5,214 nt of DNA from an uncultured Eubacteriales bacterium (lineage in GTDB: Bacteria > Bacillota > Clostridia > Oscillospirales > CAG-272), in contig USPP01000150.1 of NCBI GenBank assembly GCA_900556615.1, forward strand, positions 1 through 5,214, in the 5' to 3' direction. The notes beneath the pieces were generated by a model. That model saw nothing but the letters and a program-made list of their open reading frames with translations. It was not told where the DNA came from and searched no databases. The position numbers and the translations under genes were made by a program. How positions within the stretch are numbered: position 1 is the stretch's first letter; each line of letters starts with the position of its first letter. Positions 1 to 5,214 of the stretch are shown here, piece after piece.

Positions 1-489
1 GGGGGAGACTTCACCGTTTTTATCGGGCGGGGTAACAATAACAATCTCTTCACAACCTGCTACCTTTGCAGGAATGGTATCCATCAATACGGTAGAGGGA
101 TATGCAGCGGTCCCTCCCGGCACATACAGTCCCACGCGTTCGAGTGGAATTACTCTCTGTCCGGTAACCGTTCCGTTACCCGAAGCGATGATGTATCCGT
201 TTTTTATTTGTTTGGAATGAAAGTCTTTTATATTCTCTGCCGCTTCTCTGAGAACAGCGACAAATTCAGGATCGGCCTTAGAAAAGGCAGCGTCAATTTC
301 CTCTCCGGTTACCTCGAATGCTTCAAGCTGGCACCCGTCAAATTTTTCCGAATATTCTCTTAAGGCCTGATCTCCGTGCAATATCACATTATGAAGTATA
401 TCGGTAACCGTTCTTGAGACATCGGCACTGCTTTCGCTTTTAAAAAGAGAATTTCTGTCTATGGAATTACATTTGAGAATCTTTATCAT
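1..489 (-). CDS. hisD: Histidinol dehydrogenase, N-terminal 163 residues (runs off left edge)
   Basis: HisD carries out the last two steps of histidine synthesis, NAD-dependent oxidation of L-histidinol via histidinal to L-histidine, in the cytoplasm as a zinc-dependent homodimer. Seen: an open frame from ATG 489 to the window edge, 163 codons with no stop, beginning MIKILKCNS. The family signature is clear: ERVGLYVPGG at residues 117-126, followed by AYPSTVLMDTIPAKVAG at 129-145 and the strand EEIVIVTPP at 147-155, part of the nucleotide-binding fold. The family is usually about 430 residues, so the zinc ligands and catalytic histidines lie outside the window. The start is chosen because AAGGAAAGGA (501-510 on the plus-strand scale) sits 11 nt upstream and the resulting N-terminus has the usual family length. 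The start lies inside the end of hisG (23-nt overlap in another frame), implying translational coupling. The identification is firm; only completeness is unknown. Confidence 0.96.
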   Translation of the reverse strand, partial: MIKILKCNSIDRNSLFKSESSADVSRTVTDILHNVILHGDQALREYSEKFDGCQLEAFEVTGEEIDAAFSKADPEFVAVLREAAENIKDFHSKQIKNGYIIASGNGTVTGQRVIPLERVGLYVPGGTAAYPSTVLMDTIPAKVAGCEEIVIVTPPDKNGEVSP

Positions 490-1126
490 AAGGATCGGAT
501 TCCTTTCCTTTTACAAGTTCATAAAGAGAAGCTTTTATTTTCTCAATCTCTTTGTTTTTGAATTTAAAGGCTGATTTATTGGCAATCAGCCTTGCGCTTA
601 TAGGCAAGATCGTTTCAATAGGAGAAAGATTGTTTTCAAGCAATGTGGTTCCGGTTTCAACGATATCGACAATAACATCGGAAAGACCGAGAATCGGTGC
701 AAGCTCTATAGAACCGTTGAGTTCTATTATATCAATATCTCTCGATTTGGAAGCATAATAATCAAGGGCAATATTTTTAAATTTCGTCGCTACGCGAAGT
801 GTTCGTTCGGTATCCTCTCTGAATCCGTTTTCGGCGGCAACCGCCATTCTGCACCTTCCGATACCAAGATCAAGAAGCTCATAAATATCCGGAGAATATT
901 CTTCAATAATATCCTTTCCTGCCGCCCCGATATCGGCAGCTCCCCGCTCAACATAAATAGCGACGTCGGAGGGCTTTACCCAAAAGTACCGAACGCCCTT
1001 CTCGGCGTTTTCAAAAATCAGCTTCCGGCTGTTTGACAGAACCGATGGACACTCATATCCCGCTGTCTCAAACATTCTGTAAACCTTTTCACCGAGTCTG
1101 CCCTTCGGAAGCGCGATATTTAACAT
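467..1126 (-). CDS. hisG: ATP phosphoribosyltransferase catalytic subunit, short form
   Basis: HisG joins ATP and PRPP to give phosphoribosyl-ATP, the committed and feedback-controlled first step of histidine synthesis. At 219 residues this is the short form (HisG-S), which lacks the C-terminal regulatory domain of the ~300-residue long form and needs HisZ for activity and histidine inhibition. Seen: ALPKGRL at residues 5-11, ADIGAAGKDII at 64-74, RVATKF at 111-116, ELNGSIELAP at 135-144, and the PRPP-binding loop DIVETGTTLLENNL at 154-167. All key elements are present and there is no sign of damage. A full Shine-Dalgarno AAGGAGG (1137-1143) lies 10 nt before the ATG, inside the end of hisZ. 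The start overlaps the hisZ stop by 7 nt, and the 3' end overlaps hisD by 23 nt. This fits a hetero-octameric HisG/HisZ enzyme made at matched levels. Confidence 0.97.
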   Translation of the reverse strand: MLNIALPKGRLGEKVYRMFETAGYECPSVLSNSRKLIFENAEKGVRYFWVKPSDVAIYVERGAADIGAAGKDIIEEYSPDIYELLDLGIGRCRMAVAAENGFREDTERTLRVATKFKNIALDYYASKSRDIDIIELNGSIELAPILGLSDVIVDIVETGTTLLENNLSPIETILPISARLIANKSAFKFKNKEIEKIKASLYELVKGKESDPYDKDSQM

Positions 1127-2250
1127 TTTGAGCTTTCCTCCTTTATATTCCCGTCTCCGGTCAGCATGAGTATTTTTCCGGCTTTTGCCGACTCCGGCAT
1201 TTTTCTTGAAGCGAAAACCGATATGCCCTCTCCCGAAAGCCGATTCACCGCAGAGATAACCGACTCAGCCGAAGCGTCACCGTATATAAGAATGACGTCA
1301 TAATCATATTCTTTTTTATCACGGTAAAGCCGTGAGAGGCTATCAAGACAAATGGCAAAACCGATACCGCCGCAATCCCTGCCCATTTTTTTCATAAGCA
1401 AATCATAGCATCCTCCGGAAAGAACCCCTTCCGGGACTTCAGAAACATAGCCTTGGAAAACAATGCCGTTATAATAATTCATATCGTTTATAACCGAAAA
1501 ATCTATATTAATTTTGTCGGCGTAACCGCAGCATGACAAAAATTCCGCAACTGTATTAAGATCGGAAACAGCCTTGTCTCCCTTAGAACCGCCACATATA
1601 GCTTTAAGCTCAGGCAATATTTTGTTCGGCGCGCCATAAAGACCGATTATCGACGCAAAGGCGTCGCCCACACGTCTATCGGAACCAAGAGAATCGCAAA
1701 TATCTTGTATCCCCTTCGTATTTTTTCTCTTTATACAGGTGAGAAGTTCATTTTTTTTCTTCTCGGTCAAAGCGAGAGAATCCATAAACGCCGTAAGAAT
1801 CCCTGTGTGAGCAATATCAAGCCTGAAATCACATCCCGCGGCCTCAAGGCTTTTAGCGGCAAGAAGAAGCGTTTCACAAATTTCATATTCTCCGATGTCA
1901 CCTACACACTCCAGCCCGGTCTGCATAATCTCTCTGAACCTTCCGCTGCTTTTTGATATTCTGTATACATTTTCATTATAAAAAACCTTCTGCACACCGG
2001 TCTGACTGCTTAAATTCTTAATAATGGACAGTGTAACGTCCGGCTTTAAAGCCATCAGCTTCCCATTTGTGTCCGTAAAGGTTATGATTCCGGAGGATGA
2101 GAGAAAATCCTTGTTTCTGACATAAAGGTCATATTCCTCAAATTTACTCATTCTATAATGTGTGTAACCGTAGCTTCTGTAAAGAGAACGCAATTCAAAT
2201 ACAAATCTCTCGTCCGCTTTTAATGCTTTATCTTCCTGCTTGAGTGCCAT
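1120..2250 (-). CDS. hisZ: ATP phosphoribosyltransferase regulatory subunit
   Basis: HisZ is a catalytically inactive paralogue of histidyl-tRNA synthetase that binds short-form HisG and gives histidine feedback inhibition. Seen (numbering from an upstream ATG at 2256): a class II synthetase core with ALKPDVTLSI at 69-78, the motif-2-like FREIMQTGLECVG at 107-119, NYYNGIVFQGYV at 260-271, GGCYDLL at 281-287 and GIGFAICLDSL at 297-307. Separation from true HisRS: the segment before YYNG reads NDMN where HisRS has the RGLDYYT signature with its catalytic arginine, and no full-length anticodon-binding domain is evident. Start choice: two in-frame ATGs exist at 2256 and 2250. AAGGG at 2259-2263 is only 2 nt from the first but 8 nt from the second, so 2250 (376 residues, beginning MALKQEDKA) is preferred. 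It follows the regulator gene by 22 nt and runs into hisG, so it is in the same operon. Confidence 0.95.
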   Translation of the reverse strand: MALKQEDKALKADERFVFELRSLYRSYGYTHYRMSKFEEYDLYVRNKDFLSSSGIITFTDTNGKLMALKPDVTLSIIKNLSSQTGVQKVFYNENVYRISKSSGRFREIMQTGLECVGDIGEYEICETLLLAAKSLEAAGCDFRLDIAHTGILTAFMDSLALTEKKKNELLTCIKRKNTKGIQDICDSLGSDRRVGDAFASIIGLYGAPNKILPELKAICGGSKGDKAVSDLNTVAEFLSCCGYADKINIDFSVINDMNYYNGIVFQGYVSEVPEGVLSGGCYDLLMKKMGRDCGGIGFAICLDSLSRLYRDKKEYDYDVILIYGDASAESVISAVNRLSGEGISVFASRKMPESAKAGKILMLTGDGNIKEESSKC

Positions 2251-2272
2251 AAACATTTCCCTTCATCATTCT

Positions 2273-2575
2273 TCAAAGTTCTTCACCGTCGCCGCTGCCT
2301 ATTTTATCCATTACCGTTCGGTAGCCTCCCGCTCCGTAATTGAGACAGCGCGCTACTCTACTTATCGTTGCAGAGCTTGCTCCTGTTTCATCAGATATGG
2401 AGGAATAACATTCCCCGTTATTAAGCCGAAGCGCTACTGCAAAACGCTGCGCCATATCGTCAAGCTCTCTTACTGTGCAAAGGTCCTCAAAAAATGCCCG
2501 GCATTCCTTCATATTTTTTAGAAGCAAAATCCCCTCAAATAGGATATCAAGCTCCTCTGAATGTGGAAGTCTCAT
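2273..2575 (-). CDS. TrpR/YerC-family transcriptional regulator, first gene of the his operon
   Basis: A 100-residue DNA-binding protein of the TrpR superfamily, resembling the YerC/YecD family of Bacillota. Seen: helical N-terminal part EELDILFEGILLLKNM (7-22), the family motif FFEDLCTVREL (28-38) followed by AQRFAVALRL (42-51), then a helix-turn-helix at about 55-78 containing DETGASSATISRVARCL (62-78) and the usual trailing NYG. TrpR uses the corresponding helices for dimerisation and for binding operator and tryptophan; the ligand here is unknown. Being cotranscribed with hisZGD suggests a histidine-operon regulator (inference). Start: the frame stays open upstream to a TTG at 2689, but that coincides with the predicted transcription start and lacks a ribosome site. 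ATG 2575 gives normal family length, though GGA is too close to be a good Shine-Dalgarno. TTG 2596, with GGGA 9 nt upstream, is a fair alternative (107 residues). Confidence 0.88.
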   Translation of the reverse strand: MRLPHSEELDILFEGILLLKNMKECRAFFEDLCTVRELDDMAQRFAVALRLNNGECYSSISDETGASSATISRVARCLNYGAGGYRTVMDKIGSGDGEEL

Positions 2576-2690
2576 TTCCAATACAATGCGATTCAAGCAT
2601 TTATATCCCGGTCTTCGGGAAAACTGCCGTTTTCGCGTCCTTTCCTGTTGATCTATGACCTGTTTGATACTGAATGGTTGTTTCTTCAAT
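2576..2690 (-). other. Untranslated leader of the his operon, with a small hairpin near the start region
   Basis: If transcription starts near 2690 and translation at ATG 2575, the mRNA has a leader of about 115 nt. It contains a 5-bp stem, UCCCG-AAGAC-CGGGA (2620-2606 on the minus strand), whose 3' arm holds GGGA, the only ribosome-site-like sequence properly spaced for TTG 2596. No T-box consensus, no His-rich leader peptide and no U-tract terminator is visible. If the TTG at 2596 is used, the leader is 94 nt. Confidence 0.45.
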
Positions 2691-2696
2691 AATAAG

Positions 2697-2725
2697 ATTT
2701 TATCACATTAAAGCGCTAAAGTCAA
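2697..2725 (-). promoter_or_regulatory. Strong sigma-A promoter for the his operon
   Basis: On the minus strand, TTGACT (2725-2720) is separated by exactly 17 nt from TAAAAT (2702-2697), which is preceded by TG at -15/-14 (TGATAAAAT, extended -10). Each hexamer differs from consensus at one position. The expected start is an A near 2690. An A/T tract (AAAAAATATAT, 2750-2740) lies at about -50 to -60 where an UP element would be. It directs transcription into the TrpR-like gene, hisZ, hisG and hisD. No experimental data; called from sequence only. Confidence 0.82.
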
Positions 2726-2741
2726 TGTACCGATTGTACAT
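2725..2741. promoter_or_regulatory. Candidate operator: perfect 6-5-6 inverted repeat at the his promoter
   Basis: ATGTAC-CGATT-GTACAT is a perfect 6-bp inverted repeat with a 5-bp spacer. It occupies about -35 to -51 of the predicted promoter and touches the first base of the -35 box. A dimeric HTH protein bound here could hinder RNA polymerase. The first gene downstream is a TrpR-family regulator, so autoregulation is the obvious hypothesis. The GTAC cores recall those in the E. coli trp operator, but spacing differs and no binding is shown. I saw no second copy of this palindrome in the window. Confidence 0.55.
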
Positions 2742-2750
2742 ATATTTTTT

Positions 2751-2788
2751 AACCCGAAGTGAAAATATGTAAAAATTCACTCCGGGTT
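2751..2788 (-). terminator. Hairpin after the kinase gene, possible non-canonical terminator
   Basis: Starting 5 nt after the kinase stop codon, the minus-strand RNA folds into a 13-bp stem (arms 2788-2776 and 2763-2751) with a 12-nt loop. The stem is fully paired on the minus strand using one G-U; the plus-strand RNA would have an A-C mismatch, which favours a minus-strand role. The expected U-tract is missing: the 3' arm is followed by AAAAAAUAUAU. It may be a weak or factor-assisted terminator or a 3'-end stabiliser for the kinase mRNA. Its placement between the kinase and the his promoter fits a transcript boundary. Confidence 0.42.
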
Positions 2789-2793
2789 TCCGT

Positions 2794-3897
2794 CTATCTG
2801 TATTTTTCTACAATAGATTTCATAGTATCCAATTTGGACTCCATATCATAAACAAGCTTGAGCTGCGTACGGGCACGATCCAGATTATGATTCTCCCTGT
2901 GTATTGCAAAATAGGTGTCTCCGTTCAAATAATCCGAAAGAAATCTCATACCGGTTTCAAGAGTTATGATGTAAGCTCCCATAGGAAGCTCAGCCATCTC
3001 CGTGTCGGTAAGCGCATTGTCGCATCCCGAAACAAATCCTTTTACAAAAGCCTCAAACATATCAAGCCGAATATATACTTTATCCAGATCGCGCTCATCT
3101 TCTGCGGCACTCGACGCACCGAACCGAATTCCGTCTCCGAAATCATACAGCACCGAACCGGGCATAACAGTATCAAGATCGACTACACAGATTGCACTTC
3201 CTGTATCAGTATCAATAAGAACGTTGTTTAATTTTGTATCGTTATGGGTCACGCGAAGCGGTATTTTGCCGTTTTTGATAAGATCTGTTATATAGGAGCA
3301 TTTTTCGGCACGTTTTTTTATAAAATCAATCTCTTTCTGAACCAAAACCGCTCTTCCCGCCCTGTCTTCTTCGACTGCGTGAAGAAAGTCTTCATACCGT
3401 TTTGCCGTATCGTGAAAATGTGTGAGCGTTTCATATAACTCCGAAGCAGGAAAATCGGCAAGACGCTTCTGAAAAATGCCAAAGGCTGCCCCTGCGTTTT
3501 CAAGCATTTCGGGAGTTTCTGCAAAATCATATGATTTAGTCCTTGGGACAAAAGTGTAAACCCGCCAGACTCCTCCCTCTCCATCGGTCTTATAATATTC
3601 CCCGCCGTTTTTAATAATAGTAAGCGTTTCCCTGTTAGGATCCCCTCCTTCTGTCTTTATCTTATTTTGCAAAAATGAGGTAACTTTCTCTATATTTTGC
3701 ATAAGCTCATGCGGTCTTGTAAAAACATTGGTATTAATTCGCTGGAGTATATATTTTCTCTCCTCGCCTTTTTCATCTGCTGCTGCGATAATATAGGTTT
3801 TATTGATATGACCGCTACTGCAAACACGTAGGCTTACAGGTTTCCCGATTATGTCAAATTCCTCTATAAAATGCAAAAGTTCCCTTTCCTGCATCAT
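2794..3897 (-). CDS. nahK: N-acetylhexosamine 1-kinase (NahK-like, APH/choline kinase fold)
   Basis: Likely phosphorylates GlcNAc or GalNAc at the anomeric C1 using ATP, the salvage step after phosphorolysis of lacto-N-biose or galacto-N-biose. The 367 residues resemble, from memory, the 359-residue Bifidobacterium longum NahK along their whole length. Seen: GHINKTYI at 29-36 (nucleotide-loop region), KYILQRINTNVF at 48-59, GGVWRVYTFV at 108-117, ETLTHFHDT at 156-164, the catalytic loop RVTHNDTKLNN at 215-225 (D220 the presumed base), the metal-binding VDLDTVMPGS at 239-248, YDFGDGIRFGAS at 251-262, and a C-terminal GMRFLSDYLNGDTYF at 316-330. Start: AGAGGGGAA (3901-3909) suits ATG 3897 (5 nt) or ATG 3894 (8 nt). 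The 65-bp A/T-rich gap upstream has a TATAAC box at 3917-3922 but no convincing -35. Some relatives carry old database names such as mucin desulfatase; no sulfatase motif is seen. Substrate is inferred. Confidence 0.85.
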   Translation of the reverse strand: MMQERELLHFIEEFDIIGKPVSLRVCSSGHINKTYIIAAADEKGEERKYILQRINTNVFTRPHELMQNIEKVTSFLQNKIKTEGGDPNRETLTIIKNGGEYYKTDGEGGVWRVYTFVPRTKSYDFAETPEMLENAGAAFGIFQKRLADFPASELYETLTHFHDTAKRYEDFLHAVEEDRAGRAVLVQKEIDFIKKRAEKCSYITDLIKNGKIPLRVTHNDTKLNNVLIDTDTGSAICVVDLDTVMPGSVLYDFGDGIRFGASSAAEDERDLDKVYIRLDMFEAFVKGFVSGCDNALTDTEMAELPMGAYIITLETGMRFLSDYLNGDTYFAIHRENHNLDRARTQLKLVYDMESKLDTMKSIVEKYR

Positions 3898-3962
3898 ATG
3901 TTCCCCTCTATTCTACGTTATAATGATATTATTTCCATTCAAAACATCAAAATATTAATATA

Positions 3963-4631
3963 TCATTCAGCAAACTGGCTGTTAAAAAGAATCGAATAAA
4001 AGCCGCCCTTTTTCATAAGCGCCTCATGCGTTCCCTGCTCTATAATATTGCCGTCCCTCATAACAAGTATCAAATCCATTTCCATTATCGTTGAAAGCCT
4101 GTGCGCCACAACAAAGGAGGTTCTTCCCGTCATAAGCTTTTTCATTGCATTCTGTACCCTGATTTCAGTTCTGGTATCAATCGATGAGGTAGCTTCATCC
4201 AATATCAGCATCGGAGGATCGGAAATCATGGCGCGTGCAATACACAAAAGCTGCTTTTGTCCATTCGAAAGATTCGCGCCGCTCTCCGATATCACCGTAT
4301 CATATCCCTTTTCAAGTCGCGATATAAAACCGTGACAGTGCGTTTTTTTTGCTGCGTCAATCATTTCCTCGTCGGAAGCATCGGGCTTGCCGAGCTTCAG
4401 ATTCTCTCTTACCGTCCCCTGCTTCAGCCATGTTTCCTGAAGAACCATTCCATAGCTTAACCGAAGGCTGTGTCTCGTGATATTTCTTATATCATGTCCA
4501 TCCACCGTTATAGAACCGGAATTCACATCATAAAATCTCATGAGGAGATTTATAAAAGTTGTTTTTCCGCAGCCGGTAGGTCCGACAATAGCGATCTTCT
4601 GACCGCTCCTTACATCAAGAGAAAAATTCAT
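3963..4631 (-). CDS. ABC exporter ATP-binding domain, separated from its membrane domain by a frame break
   Basis: This 222-residue frame is the nucleotide-binding domain of an MsbA/LmrA-type ABC exporter, which powers export of drugs, lipids or peptides across the inner membrane. All core motifs are intact: Walker A GPTGCGKTT at 17-25, Q-loop VLQET with Q65, signature LSNGQ at 121-125 (a variant of LSGGQ), Walker B MLILDE at 141-146 with catalytic E146, D-loop SSID at 149-152 and H-loop H177 in VVAHRLST. The C-terminus GFYSILFNSQFAE is typical. What is missing is the first beta-strand and the A-loop aromatic that stacks on adenine, which should lie just upstream. The ATG at 4631 has no good ribosome site (GGA 8 nt away) and is probably an internal methionine of the former fused protein. 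Either this is the 3' part of a pseudogene or the break is a sequence error. Confidence 0.85.
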   Translation of the reverse strand: MNFSLDVRSGQKIAIVGPTGCGKTTFINLLMRFYDVNSGSITVDGHDIRNITRHSLRLSYGMVLQETWLKQGTVRENLKLGKPDASDEEMIDAAKKTHCHGFISRLEKGYDTVISESGANLSNGQKQLLCIARAMISDPPMLILDEATSSIDTRTEIRVQNAMKKLMTGRTSFVVAHRLSTIMEMDLILVMRDGNIIEQGTHEALMKKGGFYSILFNSQFAE

Positions 4632-4677
4632 ACCGTTTTTCCATATATTCTTATTCCATTTCTATCTGATGATCCTA
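4632..4677 (-). pseudogene. Disrupted junction inside the ABC exporter gene
   Basis: The upstream membrane-domain frame ends at TAG 4677-4675 and meets a second in-frame stop, TAA 4653-4651. The ATPase frame lies +1 relative to it and is itself blocked upstream by TAG 4664-4662. The third frame is open through this stretch but ends at the TGA overlapping ATG 4631. A single 1-base indel therefore cannot restore one reading frame; at least two changes are needed. The distance from the conserved SGNV of the linker to MNFSLDV of the ATPase (58 nt, about 19 codons plus one base) is close to that in intact relatives, so small lesions rather than a large deletion are likely. Confidence 0.7.
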
Positions 4678-5214
4678 AAACGAATACAAAACATTTCCGG
4701 ATACATTTTCAAGAGCTACCGCGTCAGGAGAATCGGGGACTTCCGACTCGGCGGACATAAAATCGAAAATACGCTCCGCACAGGCAAGCGCATTCTGAAG
4801 CTCTGCAAGAACGCCGGAAATCTCATTAAACGGCTTAGTATACTGATTCGCATAGGCAAGAAAAACCGAAAGCCCTCCCGTCGTAAGCCCACCACCGATC
4901 ACTGCCAATGCTCCGGCACCGGCAACCGCCGCATATACGACACTGTTGACAAAACGAGTCGTCGGATTTGTCAGGGATGAGAAAAAGATCGCCTTCAAAG
5001 AACTCTTTTCAAGACGTCCGTTAATTTCGGAAAAATTTCTGTTGACTTTATCCTCGTTGGAAAAAGCTTTAATGGTTTTTATGTTTTCCACCATCTCATT
5101 GATATAATCGGTTTGTTCGCCGCGTATCGATGACTGCTCTTTAAAAAAAACGTAGGTTTTTTTGGCAATAAAATTTGCGATAAAAAGCGACATCGGCGTA
5201 AGAATAACCACAAC
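4675..5214 (-). CDS. ABC exporter transmembrane domain, C-terminal part (runs off right edge, ends prematurely)
   Basis: The frame is open from the window edge (GTT at 5214-5212), giving 179 residues of the membrane domain of a type IV ABC exporter; the N-terminal roughly 200 residues are outside. Seen: a hydrophobic segment at about 1-17, then the RGEQTDYINEMVENIKTIKAF stretch (31-51), strongly conserved in this Clostridia-rich multidrug exporter group. Next come two hydrophobic segments for TM5 (about 88-107, alanine/glycine rich) and TM6 (about 113-130), then NALACAERIFDFM (141-153) and the acidic linker EVPDSPDAVALENVSGN (158-174) that normally leads into the ATPase. Instead the frame stops after LYSF. 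The ATPase continues in another frame from 4631. Such exporters often work as heterodimers encoded by adjacent genes, so a partner may lie beyond 5214. As written, the product would lack an ATPase and be non-functional. Confidence 0.85.
   Translation of the reverse strand, partial: VVVILTPMSLFIANFIAKKTYVFFKEQSSIRGEQTDYINEMVENIKTIKAFSNEDKVNRNFSEINGRLEKSSLKAIFFSSLTNPTTRFVNSVVYAAVAGAGALAVIGGGLTTGGLSVFLAYANQYTKPFNEISGVLAELQNALACAERIFDFMSAESEVPDSPDAVALENVSGNVLYSF

Noticed and set aside
1120..2250. Histidyl-tRNA synthetase instead of HisZ
   Set aside because: It lacks the arginine-containing RGLDYYT-type histidine motif, is shorter than HisRS, and sits directly upstream of a short-form hisG that requires HisZ.
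2547..2600. Short ORF of 17 residues starting at ATG 2600, overlapping the regulator start
   Set aside because: It has GGGA 5 nt upstream but contains only one His codon, has no recognisable sequence, and can arise by chance; kept only as a remote possibility for a leader peptide.
2576..2689. N-terminal extension of the TrpR-like protein from TTG 2689 (138 residues)
   Set aside because: The predicted transcription start is at about 2690, there is no ribosome site, and the extra 38 residues (basic and low in hydrophobic pattern) have no counterpart in the roughly 100-residue family.
2576..2750. T-box or histidine attenuator in front of the his operon
   Set aside because: No T-box consensus (AGGGTGG...ACCGCG type), no terminator with a U-run, and no run of His codons in a leader peptide; the leader is also too short for a typical T-box.
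3898..3962. Promoter for the kinase gene
   Set aside because: TATAAC at 3917-3922 is a fair -10 box, but at 16-18 nt spacing the -35 positions (TTTTGA, GTTTTG, TGTTTT) match poorly. A weak promoter is possible but unsupported.
4632..4677. Programmed ribosomal frameshift joining the two exporter halves
   Set aside because: Stops in two frames require two shifts, no slippery heptamer with a downstream structure is evident, and exporters of this family are not known to use recoding.
552..4980. Plus-strand open frames within the his, kinase and exporter genes
   Set aside because: All lie opposite strongly conserved minus-strand genes, have low-complexity or unrecognisable translations, and show no ribosome sites or promoter context; they are antisense shadows.
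1..5214. A new defence, mobile or biosynthetic system
   Set aside because: No repeats, integrase, transposase, toxin-antitoxin pair, CRISPR or unknown gene cluster is visible; the genes are recognisable metabolic, regulatory and transport families.

Overview
The window is a compact bacterial segment with every supportable gene on the minus strand, so transcription runs from base 5214 towards base 1. The gene content points to Bacillota, most likely a member of Clostridia. It has a short-form HisG with a separate HisZ regulatory subunit, a YerC/TrpR-family regulator joined to the his genes, and an ABC exporter half and N-acetylhexosamine 1-kinase of types common in gut Clostridia. G+C is roughly the low to mid 40s percent, judged by eye from a few lines. 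No species can be named from the sequence alone.

Layout in transcription order. (1) 5214-3963: the C-terminal half of a type IV (MsbA/LmrA-like) ABC exporter. Its transmembrane part (5214-4675) and its ATPase part (4631-3963) lie in different frames, and stops block every simple read-through, so the gene looks broken. (2) 3897-2794: an intact NahK-like N-acetylhexosamine 1-kinase. (3) 2788-2726: an intergenic control region with a 13-bp hairpin just after the kinase stop codon, an A/T tract, and a perfect 6-5-6 inverted repeat touching the -35 box of a strong promoter. (4) 2725-1: promoter, a leader of about 115 nt, then a histidine operon of yerC/trpR-like regulator, hisZ, hisG and hisD (hisD runs off the left edge).

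How the genes work together. HisG and HisZ form the ATP phosphoribosyltransferase that commits PRPP and ATP to histidine synthesis, and HisD performs the final two oxidations to histidine. The junctions are tight: 22 nt between the regulator and hisZ, a 7-nt overlap of hisZ with hisG, and a 23-nt overlap of hisG with hisD, each with a ribosome binding site inside the upstream gene or gap. The regulator is the first gene after the promoter, and the palindrome at the promoter is a natural candidate for its own operator. The simplest model is an autoregulated, histidine-responsive his operon; that is inference. The kinase and exporter genes have no visible functional link to histidine synthesis and appear to be unrelated upstream neighbours.

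I see no CRISPR array, tRNA, rRNA, insertion sequence or obviously new multi-gene system. The items most worth checking are the promoter/operator/leader in front of the TrpR-like gene and the disrupted exporter junction.
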